NCBI GenBank assembly: GCA_907163375.1
Contig: CAJQUW010010482.1
Location: 62,001 to 126,000 of the forward strand
DNA: 64,000 nt
Direction: 5' to 3'
Source: Prostheceraeus crozeri
Taxonomy: Eukaryota; Platyhelminthes; Polycladida; Euryleptidae
In this document: positions 31,806 through 43,546 of the stretch, piece by piece
Layout of the letters: each line of letters starts with the position of its first letter
Numbering within the stretch: position 1 is the first letter of the stretch
The notes under the pieces: generated by a model
Databases searched by the model: none
What the model was told of the DNA's origin: nothing
What the model saw: the letters and a program-made list of their open reading frames with translations, nothing else
Translations under genes and position numbers: made by a program

Positions 31806-33600
31806 AATAAAAAGTCTTTCTTTCTGAATACACAATTCAGGTCTCAGATGCCGTATAGATACACTTTCAGGGATTGACAAATGCAGTGAGCGTCTCGTCC
31901 TCTTGAACACCGTAAACCTTTGCTTTTCTTTTTGCAGCAGCATTGACTTTTCAGAGCACTCAGTAAGATGGCGTATGATGGCTGATTTAGGTGGGAGGGA
32001 AGTGCTCCTTCTTCCTGGAGGTCAAACATCGTTCGCTTTTGCCAATGCAGCTCGCTCTGCAAGTACAATCGAATTTGTATACTGTATGATCATAGGTATT
32101 TGGCTAGGCGAAATGACGTCTTTGACCGAGTTAGGATCCAGAGTTCTTGTACGGTATGTCGGAATCGCGTGGAGTTGGAAGTATGAGCCTTCAATATCTG
32201 AGCGTATCTTCCTTCCTAGATCTTCACTTATCTTGCCGTAATATTGAATTTCGAAAAAGAATTTCTACTTTTTCAGGAGGAGGATGCGAGTATTTTTCAT
32301 ATACCATGAGGGATAACCATTACGGAGGAGTACATTTAACAAAGGCTAATTTTTTATTTAGATGCTTCGGTGAGCATAATTGCCTTGCACGGTAGAACAG
32401 AGTCCTGACAAGATTTCTCTTGTAAAATCTGGGTGACAAACATTGGAAGTTGTGATTGTACCATTATCCTCTCGATGCATCTCAATGTCCAAGAAATGAT
32501 GGGCATTCTCCCGAGTAAAGTTGATTGATGGATGTTGCTTGTTGAATTTCTTAAAAAGAACTCACCCACACTCGTCTTGACTTTTCACGATCATTAGTGT
32601 GTCGTCAACATAACGGCAGTAATATTTCAATTGTCTCAATATATTTTGAAGATTTTTCTCAACAGTACTCATACATGTAAATATCTCGCTGAATGATCCA
32701 CTCAGGGGTGAGCTCATGACGAGACTATCTTGTTGCAGGTATGTATTGCCATTGAAGGAAATTCTCACGTCAGTTGCCAGTGTCGAGAGAAGTAGTCTGC
32801 AATTATCCTCACTAAATACTCGATTGTGAAGTTTTGGAGGGATGTCAGCATTTTGTAGAGCTCCAAACAGATAATAACAATAGTCTCATTTACCGGAATA
32901 ATGATAAAGAGACTCACAACGTCGAATGATGTCTTCTTGATCAAGGTTGACATTCGTGATTTCCTTCCGGAATGTAATGGAATCCTTCACTGAGAATTTG
33001 CTTAATTTCTTTGATAGGGGCTTGAGTAGCTGATTGTCGTCATATCTTGCTAGTTTGTGGTAAACTGAAGATACCATCGATAAGAAGGGGCAAGGGAACA
33101 TCTTCTTTGTGAACTTTGGCGAGTCCATGTAGTCTAGGAAAGACGCGCGCACTTGAAATAAGTTGAAAGGCCTCAGATGGCAGCTTCTTATCATTCATCA
33201 GTTTACCAGTGACATCAGTGACCTTCTTTCGAGATTCCTGATCGTTCCAATCATCGGTTTCGGACAGTCTGGAGAACTTTGTATTGTCTTTCAGTATTGT
33301 TTCCATTCGTTTTACATACTGTGGCTTGGTCATTACAACTGTTCCATTACCCTTATCAGGACGCATCAATAGATGTCCTTTATCCTTTAAAGACCTCAGG
33401 ATTTGGGAATTCTTCCTTGCGTTGAAGGAGTCCATTAACATCGTGGAGACCAGGTCATGAGCAAACTTCTACAATGAGGCTTCCACCTTGCCTCGATCGT
33501 TTTCGGAGAAGCATAATTCCTCGGAAAGTTGATGAGCAGTTAATTCAAAATCACTACAGCCTAGACGGGATCTGTTTTCATTGGACTGATGTATTGGTCG
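31806..33600 (-). pseudogene. Penelope-like element RT and GIY-YIG region, frameshifted
   Basis: Reverse-strand frames in order: a segment with CSDFELTAHQLSEEL (near 33560), then MRPDKGNGTVVMTKPQYV (33330-33390), LHGLAKVHKEDVPL (33090-33140), IRRCESL and FDVVSLF-type motif A region (32900-32960), LVMSSPLSGSFSEIF (32700), and YYCRYVDDTLMIV with the catalytic YVDD (32600-32640). The next part (KFNKQHPSINFT, near 32540) continues in another frame, and the GIY-YIG end (32070-31806) is broken by stops but keeps SIPESVSIR and CIQKERLF, matching the element at 1-725. At least three frameshifts. These enzymes reverse-transcribe element RNA at the nicked target. Confidence 0.85.
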
Positions 33601-33775
33601 AGGCCTAATTCCAGAACTCTTTCTTCTTCCTTGTTGAGAACTTCTCCACTGATGTCAGACTTGTCTTCCCAAAGTTCATAATCAACAAATGATTGAGTGA
33701 GGATTCATTCTTCGTTCGGAATTTTCGCAGTTGATCATGTCTAATTTCCCAAATACACTGTAAATGCCTTGTCAC

Positions 33776-33935
33776 CAAAGTCGCCACTAACTCACCACGA
33801 AACATTAGCAACAAAAGAGAACACCAGGAAGTACGAGTGGCCAACACTCGCCACGAACTAATGCGGTTGTTAGACATTATCATGCCATGCCCCATTGTTG
33901 CTAATTGTTGTCGAATTAGTGGCGACTGTGGCCGT
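33776..33935. repeat. Imperfect hairpin around GTCGCCACTAA
   Basis: CAAAGTCGCCACTAACTC near 33777 faces GAATTAGTGGCGACTGTGG near 33915; ~18 bases pair with few mismatches around a ~120 base loop. It lies at the 5' side of the Penelope-like element, so it may belong to that element's terminal repeat or be a small separate MITE. Confidence 0.45.
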
Positions 33936-34734
33936 GAGTTCATGCAATTCCTGCATTCCGATTGGCTCGTTTCACCGCAAAATGCATGACCACGCACAAT
34001 TTCGCATGTGAGACTGCACTACTGATTTCACTACATAAGTAGACTACAGACACCGAATTTTTTGCAATTGGAAAGGATTCACTAAATAGCTTTCTCTATA
34101 ATTATTAACTGGCATTCCCACTTGATCTATTAATTTTTGTCTATTCCGAGCTATGTAATCATCAATGATATTTTTATCATTTATACTTGAGAGATGAGAC
34201 TAGAATAAACGGTTCCAGAGAGACCATCAGGAGATGCATAGAAATTATTAGTACACAAAATTTTATTGTCATTGTAAAGGTTTCATATAATTCCAAATGA
34301 TGTGCAACGTTGTAAAAAATATATGCAAATATTTCAGAAGTCTACATAATCATAGAGTTATAGGTACTCCTTAGCCCTAGAAAGACCACTCCGGTCAATT
34401 GACCGGTAGCCGTTGCCTTTTTGCTTATACTTATGAAACTATTAAATTTAGAGCTACAAAACTTTAAGACTTTGTTAAAAATAATGTGTGAATTATTGTT
34501 TCTGTAAATATAATTATTATATATTAGCGTAATTATATATTGTTATATCTAGAACGACCGTAGCCGGTCAATTGACCGGTAATAAAATTTGAAAAAACAA
34601 TTATTCCCGAAAGCTTTTGGCTTGCTATATTTTGATACACAATGTAACTAGCACATCTAACTGCTTCTATTCTATATAAAAAACATGAGCAAACACTGTC
34701 CATTTCAAAAAAGCTACAGGTCTTTCTCAAGCAC

Positions 34735-36112
34735 TCAGTCACGAGATTGAAAACAAGAATCATAAACAGTATTTCCACAAGGTCCACAAATGAACTTAGA
34801 ATATGTCTGACATGTTGATTTTGTTTTGTTGGTTTGGCACTGACGACATGTAGTACGCTTTCGTAATGTGTGGCATGCTCCATACATACCATCATCACCG
34901 GAATTACCGGGCGCTGGACCTGGATGACAGGATACTCCAGTTTGAGATGCGTTGCAAAGATGCTCTCCGAGAGAAATAAGGAACTCTCGTCGGCTTTTTT
35001 GTGTGATACCAGCATCGAAACAGATTATGAAAGTGTTGAGTGCAACTATGTCAAGGAGGTTGAAAAACACGGCCAAAGGCCATCGCCGTAATGCAGAGAC
35101 TTTGTCGAATATCCCCGCAACATTTGGTCGGCAGCGTCGACGCCTCCTTTTATGGAGGTGTAAAATAGAATTGCTTCTGGCTTCCGCTTTTGATCATTTT
35201 CAGACATCGAAGGCACTTGATGCATTGATGACAAGAGATAAACAATTTTGTTTCTTTTGGCTTTGTATGAAAGAAGCATACAAAAATTTTTTCTCTTCAG
35301 AAAAAATGAACTTTGAAGAATAAAGTGCAATGTCATTTTTCTTCAATTGCGACGGAATTTCGCGACGATTTTGTCGAAGGGTCCCAACAGTGGTAATACA
35401 TTCACTCAGTAGTCTTTTAACAATTCGAAGGGAGGTAAAAAAATTGTCTGTGGTAACTTTGATACCAGATCTGTGGTATGGTTCCACGACATGTTCTCCA
35501 AGTCCCAATCCAGCTCGATTATCTTCCCTCCCAACATAAGGATAGGCTTGAAGGACATAGGAAGTCTTTGAATCGCGCAGTAGCCAAAATTTGATGCCAA
35601 ATTTTGATGGCTTGCTTGGCATGGACTGTATAAAAGCACAGCGTGACCGATAAGGGAATAGTTGTTCGTCGATTGTCACATATCCATAAGGATCAAAACA
35701 CTTCTGAGCATTGTCCATCACATTCTGCCACAATTCTCGGATTGGTGCAAATTTGTCCTCCGACTTCCATCTCTCCCTTGTCAGTTTATTGTCAAATGGA
35801 ATGTAACGTAATATATCTTTGTATCTCTTCCGTGACATGGTTTGCCGGAAAATTCTACGTCCGTAATTTTCGGACAAAAAGCTTGACAAAGGTTCATCTC
35901 AAAGTTAATAACAAAGGTTCTGATGCTGGCCAAGGATGAAATGGCGAAGGAGAAATGATTGCGTCATCCTGCAGCGAGTCTGACAAGGGAACAGATAAGG
36001 AGGAAGCATAGACATCGGATAACATTATTAGGACTAGACCGGACACAGCTGATTCCCCGTGACCTTTAAAGCCGTTCGGTAGCGACATGGAAATATTGTT
36101 TGTATAAAACAA
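34735..36112 (-). pseudogene. PiggyBac transposase, frameshifted
   Basis: Four frames in order. N-terminal acidic/serine-rich part (36112-35894), then the core (35889-35200) with NYGRRIFRQTMSRKRYKDIL, D74 in YVTIDEQLFPYRSR and D148 in VTTDNFFTSL, the first two catalytic aspartates. Next (35213-35046) GGVDAADQMLRGYS with the third aspartate, then a C-terminal segment (35076-34735) with LDIVALNTFIICF and a cysteine-rich finger: CHTLRKRTTCRQC, KFICGPCGNTVYDSC. The junction near 35890 lacks the ~70 residues usually found before the NYG region, so there is a deletion as well as two or three frameshifts. The family excises precisely at TTAA. Inactive as read. Confidence 0.85.
36007..36045 (+). repeat. 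39-bp perfect inverted repeat, left arm
   Basis: CATAGACATCGGATAACATT begins this arm; the exact complement occupies 36974-37012. The arm lies within the N-terminal coding part of the piggyBac transposase. The ~930 bp between the arms holds no recognised gene. Perfect identity over 39 bases in an otherwise decayed element suggests a recent inverted duplication or a functional foldback. Confidence 0.85.
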
Positions 36113-36973
36113 TTATGACAACGACAGAATTTAAAATATCGATAACCACGTGTCTATTATCAGCTGAGAGAGAGTAGAGATGAGGAGATATTGCATCGTC
36201 CATAATTGCTGACTTAAATACTCCGAATTGGCAACAGCAGAAGACCTTTCATTTCACAGGTAATTGCAAATGAACAGCCTATCTTTAATCTCATGATAAT
36301 AGAATTTTTTACGTACACACTGTTGTAATAAATCTGTTTTCATTGCACTCGGGAAAACTCGCCCTTCGCGCTCACAAGAAATGATGTAAAATAGTGCTTT
36401 TTGCCCGAAGTGGCCAGGACAAATCCCAGTTATTCCGGGTACTGCTTATCTTTAGCCGGGATTTTCAAGTGAATTCAATTTTATTCACTGCATGGAGCAT
36501 GCGTGACTCATAGAGCACACTTCGAAATGGCCAACTGCATTATTCGGACGTGAATTGTATGACTTCTGGATTAAGAGTTAACGACTCACTAGTCAAAACA
36601 CTTGTGATTGTGCTTATTAAAAAATATTTAAATGGTACCTGTGGCAAGTGGTACTACCACTTGCACTTAGTGGCATGGAAACTGTACTCTGAAGATTATG
36701 CGAAATCTACTCGAACAATTTCATTCACGCCAAGAGTAAATTCATTTTCGATCTATCTTTTCAAGATTGGAGTCATTACAAGGCACATTATCTTGGATTT
36801 TCAAAAGAAAGCATTCTACAGCCACAGGAAATTTAATAAAAATTTCGCTAATTTAAAAATTGCGCTACTATTTGTTTACACAAATAGCACAGTAAAACAA
36901 TTTTTCAGAATTAAAGTCACTCGTTAGCGACATTCGCTTGTAGCCATCAGCTGATAGTGTATTAAAAAGGCGC

Positions 36974-37012
36974 TGTCCGGTCTAGTCCTAATAATGTTAT
37001 CCGATGTCTATG
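36974..37012 (-). repeat. 39-bp perfect inverted repeat, right arm
   Basis: Exact complement of 36007-36045, located ~150 bases inside the right end of the piggyBac element. Confidence 0.85.
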
Positions 37013-37163
37013 GGAGGAAGGTTCGGTGCGTAAATATATTGTATAACTTCCAATGGTCGCTTATTCAGTTAATGTTTCCTTATTAAAACATAATGCATGA
37101 GCTACCGGTCAATTGACCAGTGTTGGTCTTTCTGGGTATATCGACAAACCGGTCTCTCTAGGG

Positions 37164-38024
37164 TTAGCAGGACTAATGAGCGTTCCCACAGGGAAATTAG
37201 ACAAAGTCAATTTTTTTCGATCACACAAATTGAAAATTATCGTAAAACAATGGGGAACGAAAATCACATATTATCAAACACAAATCTCGACACCAGTGAG
37301 TCACATTTTAGTTTCGTCAGCATGAAAACCAACCAACGATCGAAAAACTCTATATTTGAAAAAATTCTAGACTGTTTCGACAAGTTCATACAAGTCGACA
37401 GTCCACAATATTCATTTGGCTCGCAAACACATGAATACCCATCTTTCGGTGGATGAGGCTATCTGGAAAAGTTAATATGTATAAAATGTAAAAATGTACA
37501 TGTAGTGCGTCAAGAGAAAAATAAGTAACTTTCTCGATTGATGTTTAGTCTGCGAGCATAGCAGCGCGACTTAGAACAAGCTAATATACAATTTCTTGAA
37601 AAAGTACCTGAAAAACACGTTCGATGTAGATAGAGTAAACAGCGATTACATATCTTCATCCCACAATCAATACTTCCTCACCACTGGAATGAAAAAAGAT
37701 CTTTCTTCATACTACTTAAACCACAGTACGTTCGACATGACCACTGCAAACAATATCGGCTGGTGGAGGATGTTGAACGCTGATAGCTAATTCTTTCAGC
37801 GCTCTCTGTCCTGTAACTTAATTACTAACACAATTTCATTGCAAATTTTGTAGTCGACAAATCATCAATCGAGACTAATTGTAATCTTATCTTTTCAACG
37901 TGTAGAACACATGCAGAAATACGCAGCAGGCAAAAAGACGGCATGATCAATGCGAACAAAAAATAAGGATAGCTAGACCTGTTTCGTGTGATAGGCATTT
38001 ATTCAACATTTAGCTACACTACAC
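37164..38024. other. Stretch without recognised genes
   Basis: Overlapping small forward ORFs at 37097-37456 begin inside the piggyBac end and have no family features. Nothing else is supported. Confidence 0.4.
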
Positions 38025-38748
38025 AGTCCGGCAGCCACAATGACTTTCTCCAGGGAAAGAGGCCGAAACTGCAACTTTCACAGAATACGTATATCCTGTG
38101 CCTACTACGAATCTGCACGTCTATGCACGTCTGAACGTTCTGCCTGGTTCCTCTTCTTGTCAGACACGAAAAAGAAAGGCACATTTTAGTCCAATGGGAT
38201 CCAGATTGGAGTTTTTTGCTAAAATGAAGCTCTCTATGTTTTCTACTACTGAGTCAAAAGTCTAGAGTAATAATTTTTGACATGGAATGTCTTCAAGTCA
38301 TTTCCTATCATGTTTATGTATTATTATCATGCTTCTTATCGGCGATGTATATACAAGAATGTGGTCAAAAGCGCATCAAATTGGCAAAAAAGCTTATGCT
38401 TGTCGACATAAGAAGCTTGCCAATTCAACATGTATTTAGCCTCATAGACAGAAGTACCTGAAAATGATAGGAAATGACCGGAGGAAATTCCATGTCAAAA
38501 ATCATGGCTTTAGACTTAGTACTTTCACTCAGCATAAGAAAACATAAAAAGTTTCATTTTTGCCAAAAACTTCAATCTGCGTCCCATTGGATTAACATGT
38601 GTATTTCTTTGATCCTGCCTGACAAGAAGGGAAACGAGGCAGAGCACAGCAGGCCTGCAAATTTGTAGTAGGCACAGGGTACACGAAATTCTGTGAAAAT
38701 CTCACTTTTGGCCTGGCTCCCTGCAGAAACTCACTGTGTCTGCCGGAG
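38025..38748. repeat. Diverged long hairpin (foldback element)
   Basis: Left arm 38025-38312 and right arm 38461-38748 are inverted copies, with a ~150 base loop. Matching points: AGTCCGGCAG against CTGCCGGAGT at the outer ends, TTTCACAGAA..CCTGTGCCTACTAC against GTAGTAGGCACAGGGTACACG, TCCAATGGGA against CCCATTGGA, TTTTTGACATGGAAT against ATTCCATGTCAAAAA, and TCATTTCCTATCAT against ATGATAGGAAATGA at the loop. Identity is moderate, so the element is old. No coding. Confidence 0.75.
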
Positions 38749-39217
38749 TAGCACCTCTTGTGATCTAAAATAAGTTGTTTAGTCATTGATTTAAGTTTTC
38801 GCTCATTTCATTTAATTTAATTACTTAGCCACTGTTCAATGATAGATTGCTTAAATACATAGAGTATTTTAGACAAACCATATAGTATGATTTGAATGAA
38901 GTTTCTGAACTGCCACGACACTTACTCTAGAAGTCATTAGATTTAGGTCGTTTGGTCGCTTTATCTGATTTAATTTTCTAAATTTTGAAATAATTTAAGA
39001 ATCACTCGTTATAAGAATAAACTCGTTATTAGAATCTAATCCATTTTCCCGAAGCATTTCTATTCAACGTTGTAAGTTATCCGCTCTTTATAAGAGTCAT
39101 TATCATGTCGTTTTTGTTATAAGAATCAATGTCTAAATAGTCATTCAACAACATACATCAATATACATGCATTCAATAGGACATAAACAAGTCAGCGGTC
39201 TACTTTCTAAAGTAGGC

Positions 39218-40206
39218 CTATTTGCTTACATGTACATAACAATATATAACCACAAAAGTTCTACTGAAAGCAAAGTTCAAATATTTTTCGCATATGCTGC
39301 AAATGGTAAAGCACATCTTCGAACCATCGGAGTGCTTCCCACAGACATGCTTTGAGCACTTCAAACATTTGGTTGATGACATATTTGTACATTTCTGGAT
39401 AAGGTGTGCGCTTGCGTGATTCACTCCTCTGCTTTTCTTCCCACTTGTCTTGACTGAGTTATCTCACTCCACTGTGTATGGTATTTTCCGTGGTAAGCAG
39501 TTGATGAAGTCGAAGCGAAAGTAGAAACACACTCGTCGTCGTTTGAATTATCTAGACATAATCCCATGCGCTCAGCTAAAGGAGGTGGAGTAGGACTTGA
39601 TAAATCGTCGCTCATTTCTGATGAATCAGATGAATCACTTTCGCAAATGTCTTGAATTCCATTACTATCGGCTACTTCTGGTTCATCATCACCAGATTCA
39701 AAAGGATCCATGGATTGCATCACAATCAATACTTGCTGCGCCGAATAACGCTTTGGACGATTCATTTTGATAGCTGTGACGCTAGCTTGCAGTTGCACTA
39801 TGCAGGAAGATGTCTAGATAGGAATGATCAAAATAACGCTTTGCAATGCAGAAAGATAACTGTGACAGTGCGTGAATCATTCATGCTTTGTTCATAGTTC
39901 ATCGATATCTAAGAATTTGCGAATAGAGATATGCTAAATGTGAAAACACATGTTAATTTGAAGAACAACAATTCCGAATAGCAAAATTAGCCTCATGAGT
40001 CAAAATTGACTCAGCGGTGCTTATAGGTAGACCAGTCTTGATTTCAGTGAAATGATAGGAGTTATGCGATTATATCGCTTGGACACACAGTTGATGTCAC
40101 TAAAATAAAAGTCACCAAAAGGCAGGGACCTGACATTTAATTGAGAGGAGCAGAAGTGACGACAATATTCTGACTGAGTCAAAAATGACTCACGGTGCTT
40201 CTAGTG
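39218..40206 (-). mobile_element. Internally deleted piggyBac-type element, right end visible
   Basis: The right end reads (complement) CACTAGAAGCACCGTGAGTC next to TTAA at 40207-40210. Reverse-strand coding begins with a piggyBac N-terminus (39798-39421; NRPKRYSAQQVLIVM and an acidic DDEPE/SDSSD region) and passes directly to a piggyBac C-terminal cysteine finger (CLKCSKHVCGKH, CFTICSIC; 39370-39260), so the catalytic core is missing. The subterminal word GAGTCAAAA-TGACTCA(G)CGGTGCTT occurs twice in the same orientation (39991 and 40171). A matching left end was not found. Confidence 0.7.
39260..39798 (-). pseudogene. PiggyBac transposase remnant: N-terminus joined to C-terminal finger
   Basis: The 5' part encodes ~125 residues with the typical N-terminal piggyBac wording (RPKRYSAQQVL, acidic and serine-rich stretches). 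The next frame carries KCTNMSSTKCLKCSKHVCGKHSD and CSICEKYLN, the zinc-binding end of piggyBac transposases. No sequence for the DDD core lies between, and the parts are in different frames. Such internally deleted copies can be mobilised only by a transposase supplied elsewhere. Confidence 0.65.
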
Positions 40207-40361
40207 TTAAGTATGCACGTATAATTAGGGTAATAGGAACCACAAGGAAACATTTTATTTATTAGTTGCGCAAGCATTTAATATATACTGATCTTACTAA
40301 TTAGGATGTATATATCATCATTACTACAAATAGAAGGCATGAGTACTCATAAAATGAAAAC

Positions 40362-40438
40362 TCTTGTTATAAGAATAATCTCGTTATAAGCATCATAACA
40401 TAATTTCAAGATGTGATTCTTATATCGAGAGTCCACTG
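40362..40438. repeat. Tigger/pogo-like terminus with TTATAAGAAT words
   Basis: Ends CGAGAGTCCACTG followed by TA (40439-40440), the inverse of the CAGTGGACTCTCG type of terminus used by pogo/Tigger elements. Within it, TTGTTATAAGAATAATCTCG repeats words also seen at 39004-39040 (CTCGTTATAAGAATAAACTCG) on the far side of the deleted piggyBac element, suggesting that the piggyBac copy inserted into an older Tigger-like MITE. The left terminus is not clear. Confidence 0.45.
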
Positions 40439-40635
40439 TACTGTAATTGGATTACCTTTGACATGAGAGTGCATGCATCAAAAATTACTTTAACTACCCA
40501 AACGAAGATTGCGTCATAATTTGCAATGCGATAATGCAATTGTTCTATATCATGGACAGCTAGAAATCTATGGACTGATCGCAGATATCCAGGCAATACC
40601 ACTGGAGGTCTACTATACCAAAAATCAAGTAGTCA

Positions 40636-40905
40636 AAAACCATAGAAATAAACAGTTTATCTTAAGTTGACTAGAATGGAGATTGGCTCAAGGTCGCGGC
40701 ACATCCGGGGGAACTAAGTTGGGGCATGAAGAGCCAATGAAAAGCTCAGAATTGCACATGTAACTGATTCTAGCCCAATGATACAGACGTTGACAAGTGT
40801 ATCTAAGTGAAAATGCGTGCGATTTATGTGCCACTATTGTGCATTGCATGAAGCTTAATTTCCATTCTAGAAGCGTTATTGTTATAAATTTCTATGTCAA
40901 AAACA
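40636..40905. repeat. MITE-like dispersed repeat, copy B
   Basis: Same family and orientation as 23424-23685. Starts CCATAGAAATAAACAG and ends near TTTCTATG, with internal AGAATGGAGATT and ATTTCCATTCTAGA forming the inverted arms. No coding. Confidence 0.75.
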
Positions 40906-41521
40906 ATTCTACTTTATCAAACTTTATCGAAGATGGATGTGCAAAGAAAGTAAAAAAATGCCACGCAGCTTATTTGTTTTGCGGTGATTTTCCTCTCTTA
41001 TGCTTACTTTCTGAAGATTCCATGGAGAAGTTCTTTGCTACAGTAAAAAAAACATAAAAACTCTCACGAGAGCGTCATATCACTTGCAGCATAAAATATT
41101 CCCTGAAATGACTTCATTTATCGATTCGTCAGTAAACACTCGTTTTAGAAGTTTCACAAAAATACATTTCGATGCCTATCGAGGGACAAAATCCCAGAGA
41201 GCAGCATCTAGCTATTTTTCATTTCATCAAAAAAATACACCAATATTTCAAAGAAATGCAATGCAAAAAATGACTCGGATGACGCAATTATCCGCTGTTG
41301 ACTGCATTCTGATACCGCGTGGCAATTTTATCAACAGCATCAAACAGTGGAAATTGGTCTTCAGAATCAGAAACAAGAAGGCGTTTGTCTTCTGTGCATT
41401 GTTTGCCGACACTTCTTGCAACTTAGCGCGGAATATAATTCAGAATACGTTTGCTGCTTGAATCAATAGGCATGTATGCATTGGGCTCTTCATTTAATTT
41501 AGATATCATCATATTCGATAC

Positions 41522-41796
41522 TTAATTTATGTCTTCGGTACGTGGAGATGATTTAGCATCGAGACATTCATGCATCTCGTCAAAAATTAAATTCGAGTCC
41601 TTCATTAAAGAAACAGCTTTAATTCGTTTCTTATTCTGCAATATTCGATTGATTGACTGCTCTACGACAAAATTCAACGCTACGATGTTTATCAGAGTCA
41701 GGATCAGATCCACACAAATATTCTTTCATTGTCGACACAACTATTTCAATAAACGATTCGGCATTACTGTTATTCCAAATGTGTGATTTGAGGAAT
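41522..41796 (-). pseudogene. THAP-gene remnant, 3' side of the CACTA insertion
   Basis: Immediately left of the CACTA element the reverse strand is open for ~60 codons (from 41796 down to a TAA near 41609) in the frame that continues the THAP-side ORF ending at 54345. It includes a stretch with SFIEIVVSTMKEYLCG and RSVEFCRRAVNQ. Further left, frames with stops and a CKKCRQTMHRRQ motif (near 41410) may be more of the same gene. No family was recognised for this part; a P-element/THAP9-like transposase or a host THAP protein are both possible. Confidence 0.45.
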
Positions 41797-42483
41797 CACT
41801 AGTCGACACGTCTTGCATATCTGCCAAGAAATCTTGCAAAAGAATCCTACAGTTCTTGTGCGGGTTTCTTGTAAGAACCGCAGGAGCTTTCGTAAAAGAT
41901 TGTCGGAAAATCTACAGGAATCTTGTAGGAATGGCTAGAATATTCGCAGGAATGATAGGAGGTGAAATGTAAGTATTGAAAACTATTTTATAGATTTTAT
42001 CTAACGAAATATATTGTAAAACAAAACATGGTAGCTATAAATCACATCACGAACATGCATGTGGCAATCTCTCGTGCAAAAAACATCAGAAAAGTTGAAT
42101 AAAAGCAGAGGATTGTCGTTGAGTTGCGGATTTCACACATTCAGGTACAAGTGTGTTGTTAGAACAGTAATTATCTTCGTTGCAATGAGATAAATTCAGT
42201 CAGTGACTGGCAAAATCAAATCGATGCTGTATGTGAAGACTAATTATATAGAGTAAGAAATCAACAGAGAACTTTTATTGAATATCTTCAATTATTAGAG
42301 CTCACAATGTGTTACCTTTATACAATACTTTTAATTGTTGATTACTGAGTTACATCTATTACAATGGGTTCATCAATTCGATGCGGAAATCGGCGCTTAA
42401 AATTTTAATGTTTTTGCTACTTGCACCGCCCAAGCACTTTCAATTCAATTATATATTTATTCACTACACGTGAGTGAGTGAGT

Positions 42484-42633
42484 GACACTCTCGTGCATGA
42501 GACAGTGTAGATTATTCCTTTATAATTATAGCTGTAGCTACTCTTCCTTTAGAGTCTCAGTCGAAGATAAGTAATTACAGTTGTAAGGAAAACGGAATAA
42601 TCTGCACTGTCATATCGTGCATGGGAGTAGTAT
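42484..42633. repeat. ~150 bp hairpin/MITE inside the CACTA element
   Basis: ACTCTCGTGCATGAGACAGTG followed by TAGATTATTCC faces GGAATAATCTGCACTGTCATATCGTGCATGGGAGT; the two pair over ~38 bases with a few mismatches and a small loop region between. No coding. Confidence 0.65.
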
Positions 42634-43546
42634 CCGAAAAATTAAAATAAAATTTAATAAGAATATGTAAGTGATATAGTGCAGACGCGTAGATAAACCA
42701 TTTCTCACTTAAAAGTAAGTCAATTCCGCTGATAAGTCGTGTGTTGTTTATGAATCTTCATGCTTGGGGGATCCAAGTAGTCAATACATTGGAAATACTA
42801 AATGTCGACTTCAACATCCAATGATGAACGTTAAAAGAATCCGACCGTAATAAATGAGCATTTGTACCACTGTCATAGATGTAACTCAATAATTTATCAA
42901 CAATCAAAGGTACTCGTAACACGGATTATGATAGAAGTATTGCGGCGGAGGATCTGAAAATCAGCCAAAAAAATACACTGTAGTGCTGAATACAACGAGG
43001 TTTCATTCTTACTACAGACATTCAACTCAAGTCCTTTGGTAACGTTTTAATCTGTTTAATTGGTTTTCACGCAGCGTAATTTGATTCTGCCTGTTACTAT
43101 GACTTTCTTCCCTTACATCGCTCAAGAAATTAGTCATAATATCTTCATAAGGAATATTGGCAATTATCATTACATGTATAATAATGAATCAAAAAATTTG
43201 ACCTAACAGAAGTTCTGATTTTATGATCAAAATCTAATCTAAACAAGCTCATCCAAAAGGGATGAAGTGATACATCACGCAACTCGTAAATGGTAGACAT
43301 GACATCGAACTACTTCACCATACATGTACTAAAAATATTATTTTCTTTATTCAATTACACAAGAGTACGTAGATTACAATTTTCACAATATCATCACAAA
43401 AGATTTAAATCTTCAAGAAAAGGAATAATTCGAGTTGTAACAATTGTCCAAAAATACCTATAATAATCAAAGAATTAACAAAAGAAGCTACATAGCTCAC
43501 ACGCCTCCCGATTTACATGTATATAAATGTAGGTATAACCAGAGAT

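Larger units (their letters stand above)
34375..37163 (-). mobile_element. Complete piggyBac element, CCCTAGAAAGA ends, TTAG duplications
   Basis: Left terminus CCCTAGAAAGACCACTCCGG and right terminus (complement) CCCTAGAGAGACCGGTTTG; the first eleven bases of the left end equal the classic piggyBac end. Identical TTAG lies outside both ends (34371-34374 and 37164-37167), where piggyBac normally leaves TTAA. Subterminal CCGGTCAATTGACCGG palindromes occur at 34392, 34555 and 37104 (the last with one change). The 2789 bp element encodes a reverse-strand transposase. Confidence 0.9.

Noticed and set aside
32141-32395. Forward ORFs over 31903-32395
   Set aside because: Antisense to the Penelope-like GIY-YIG end and linker, which is recognisable on the reverse strand.
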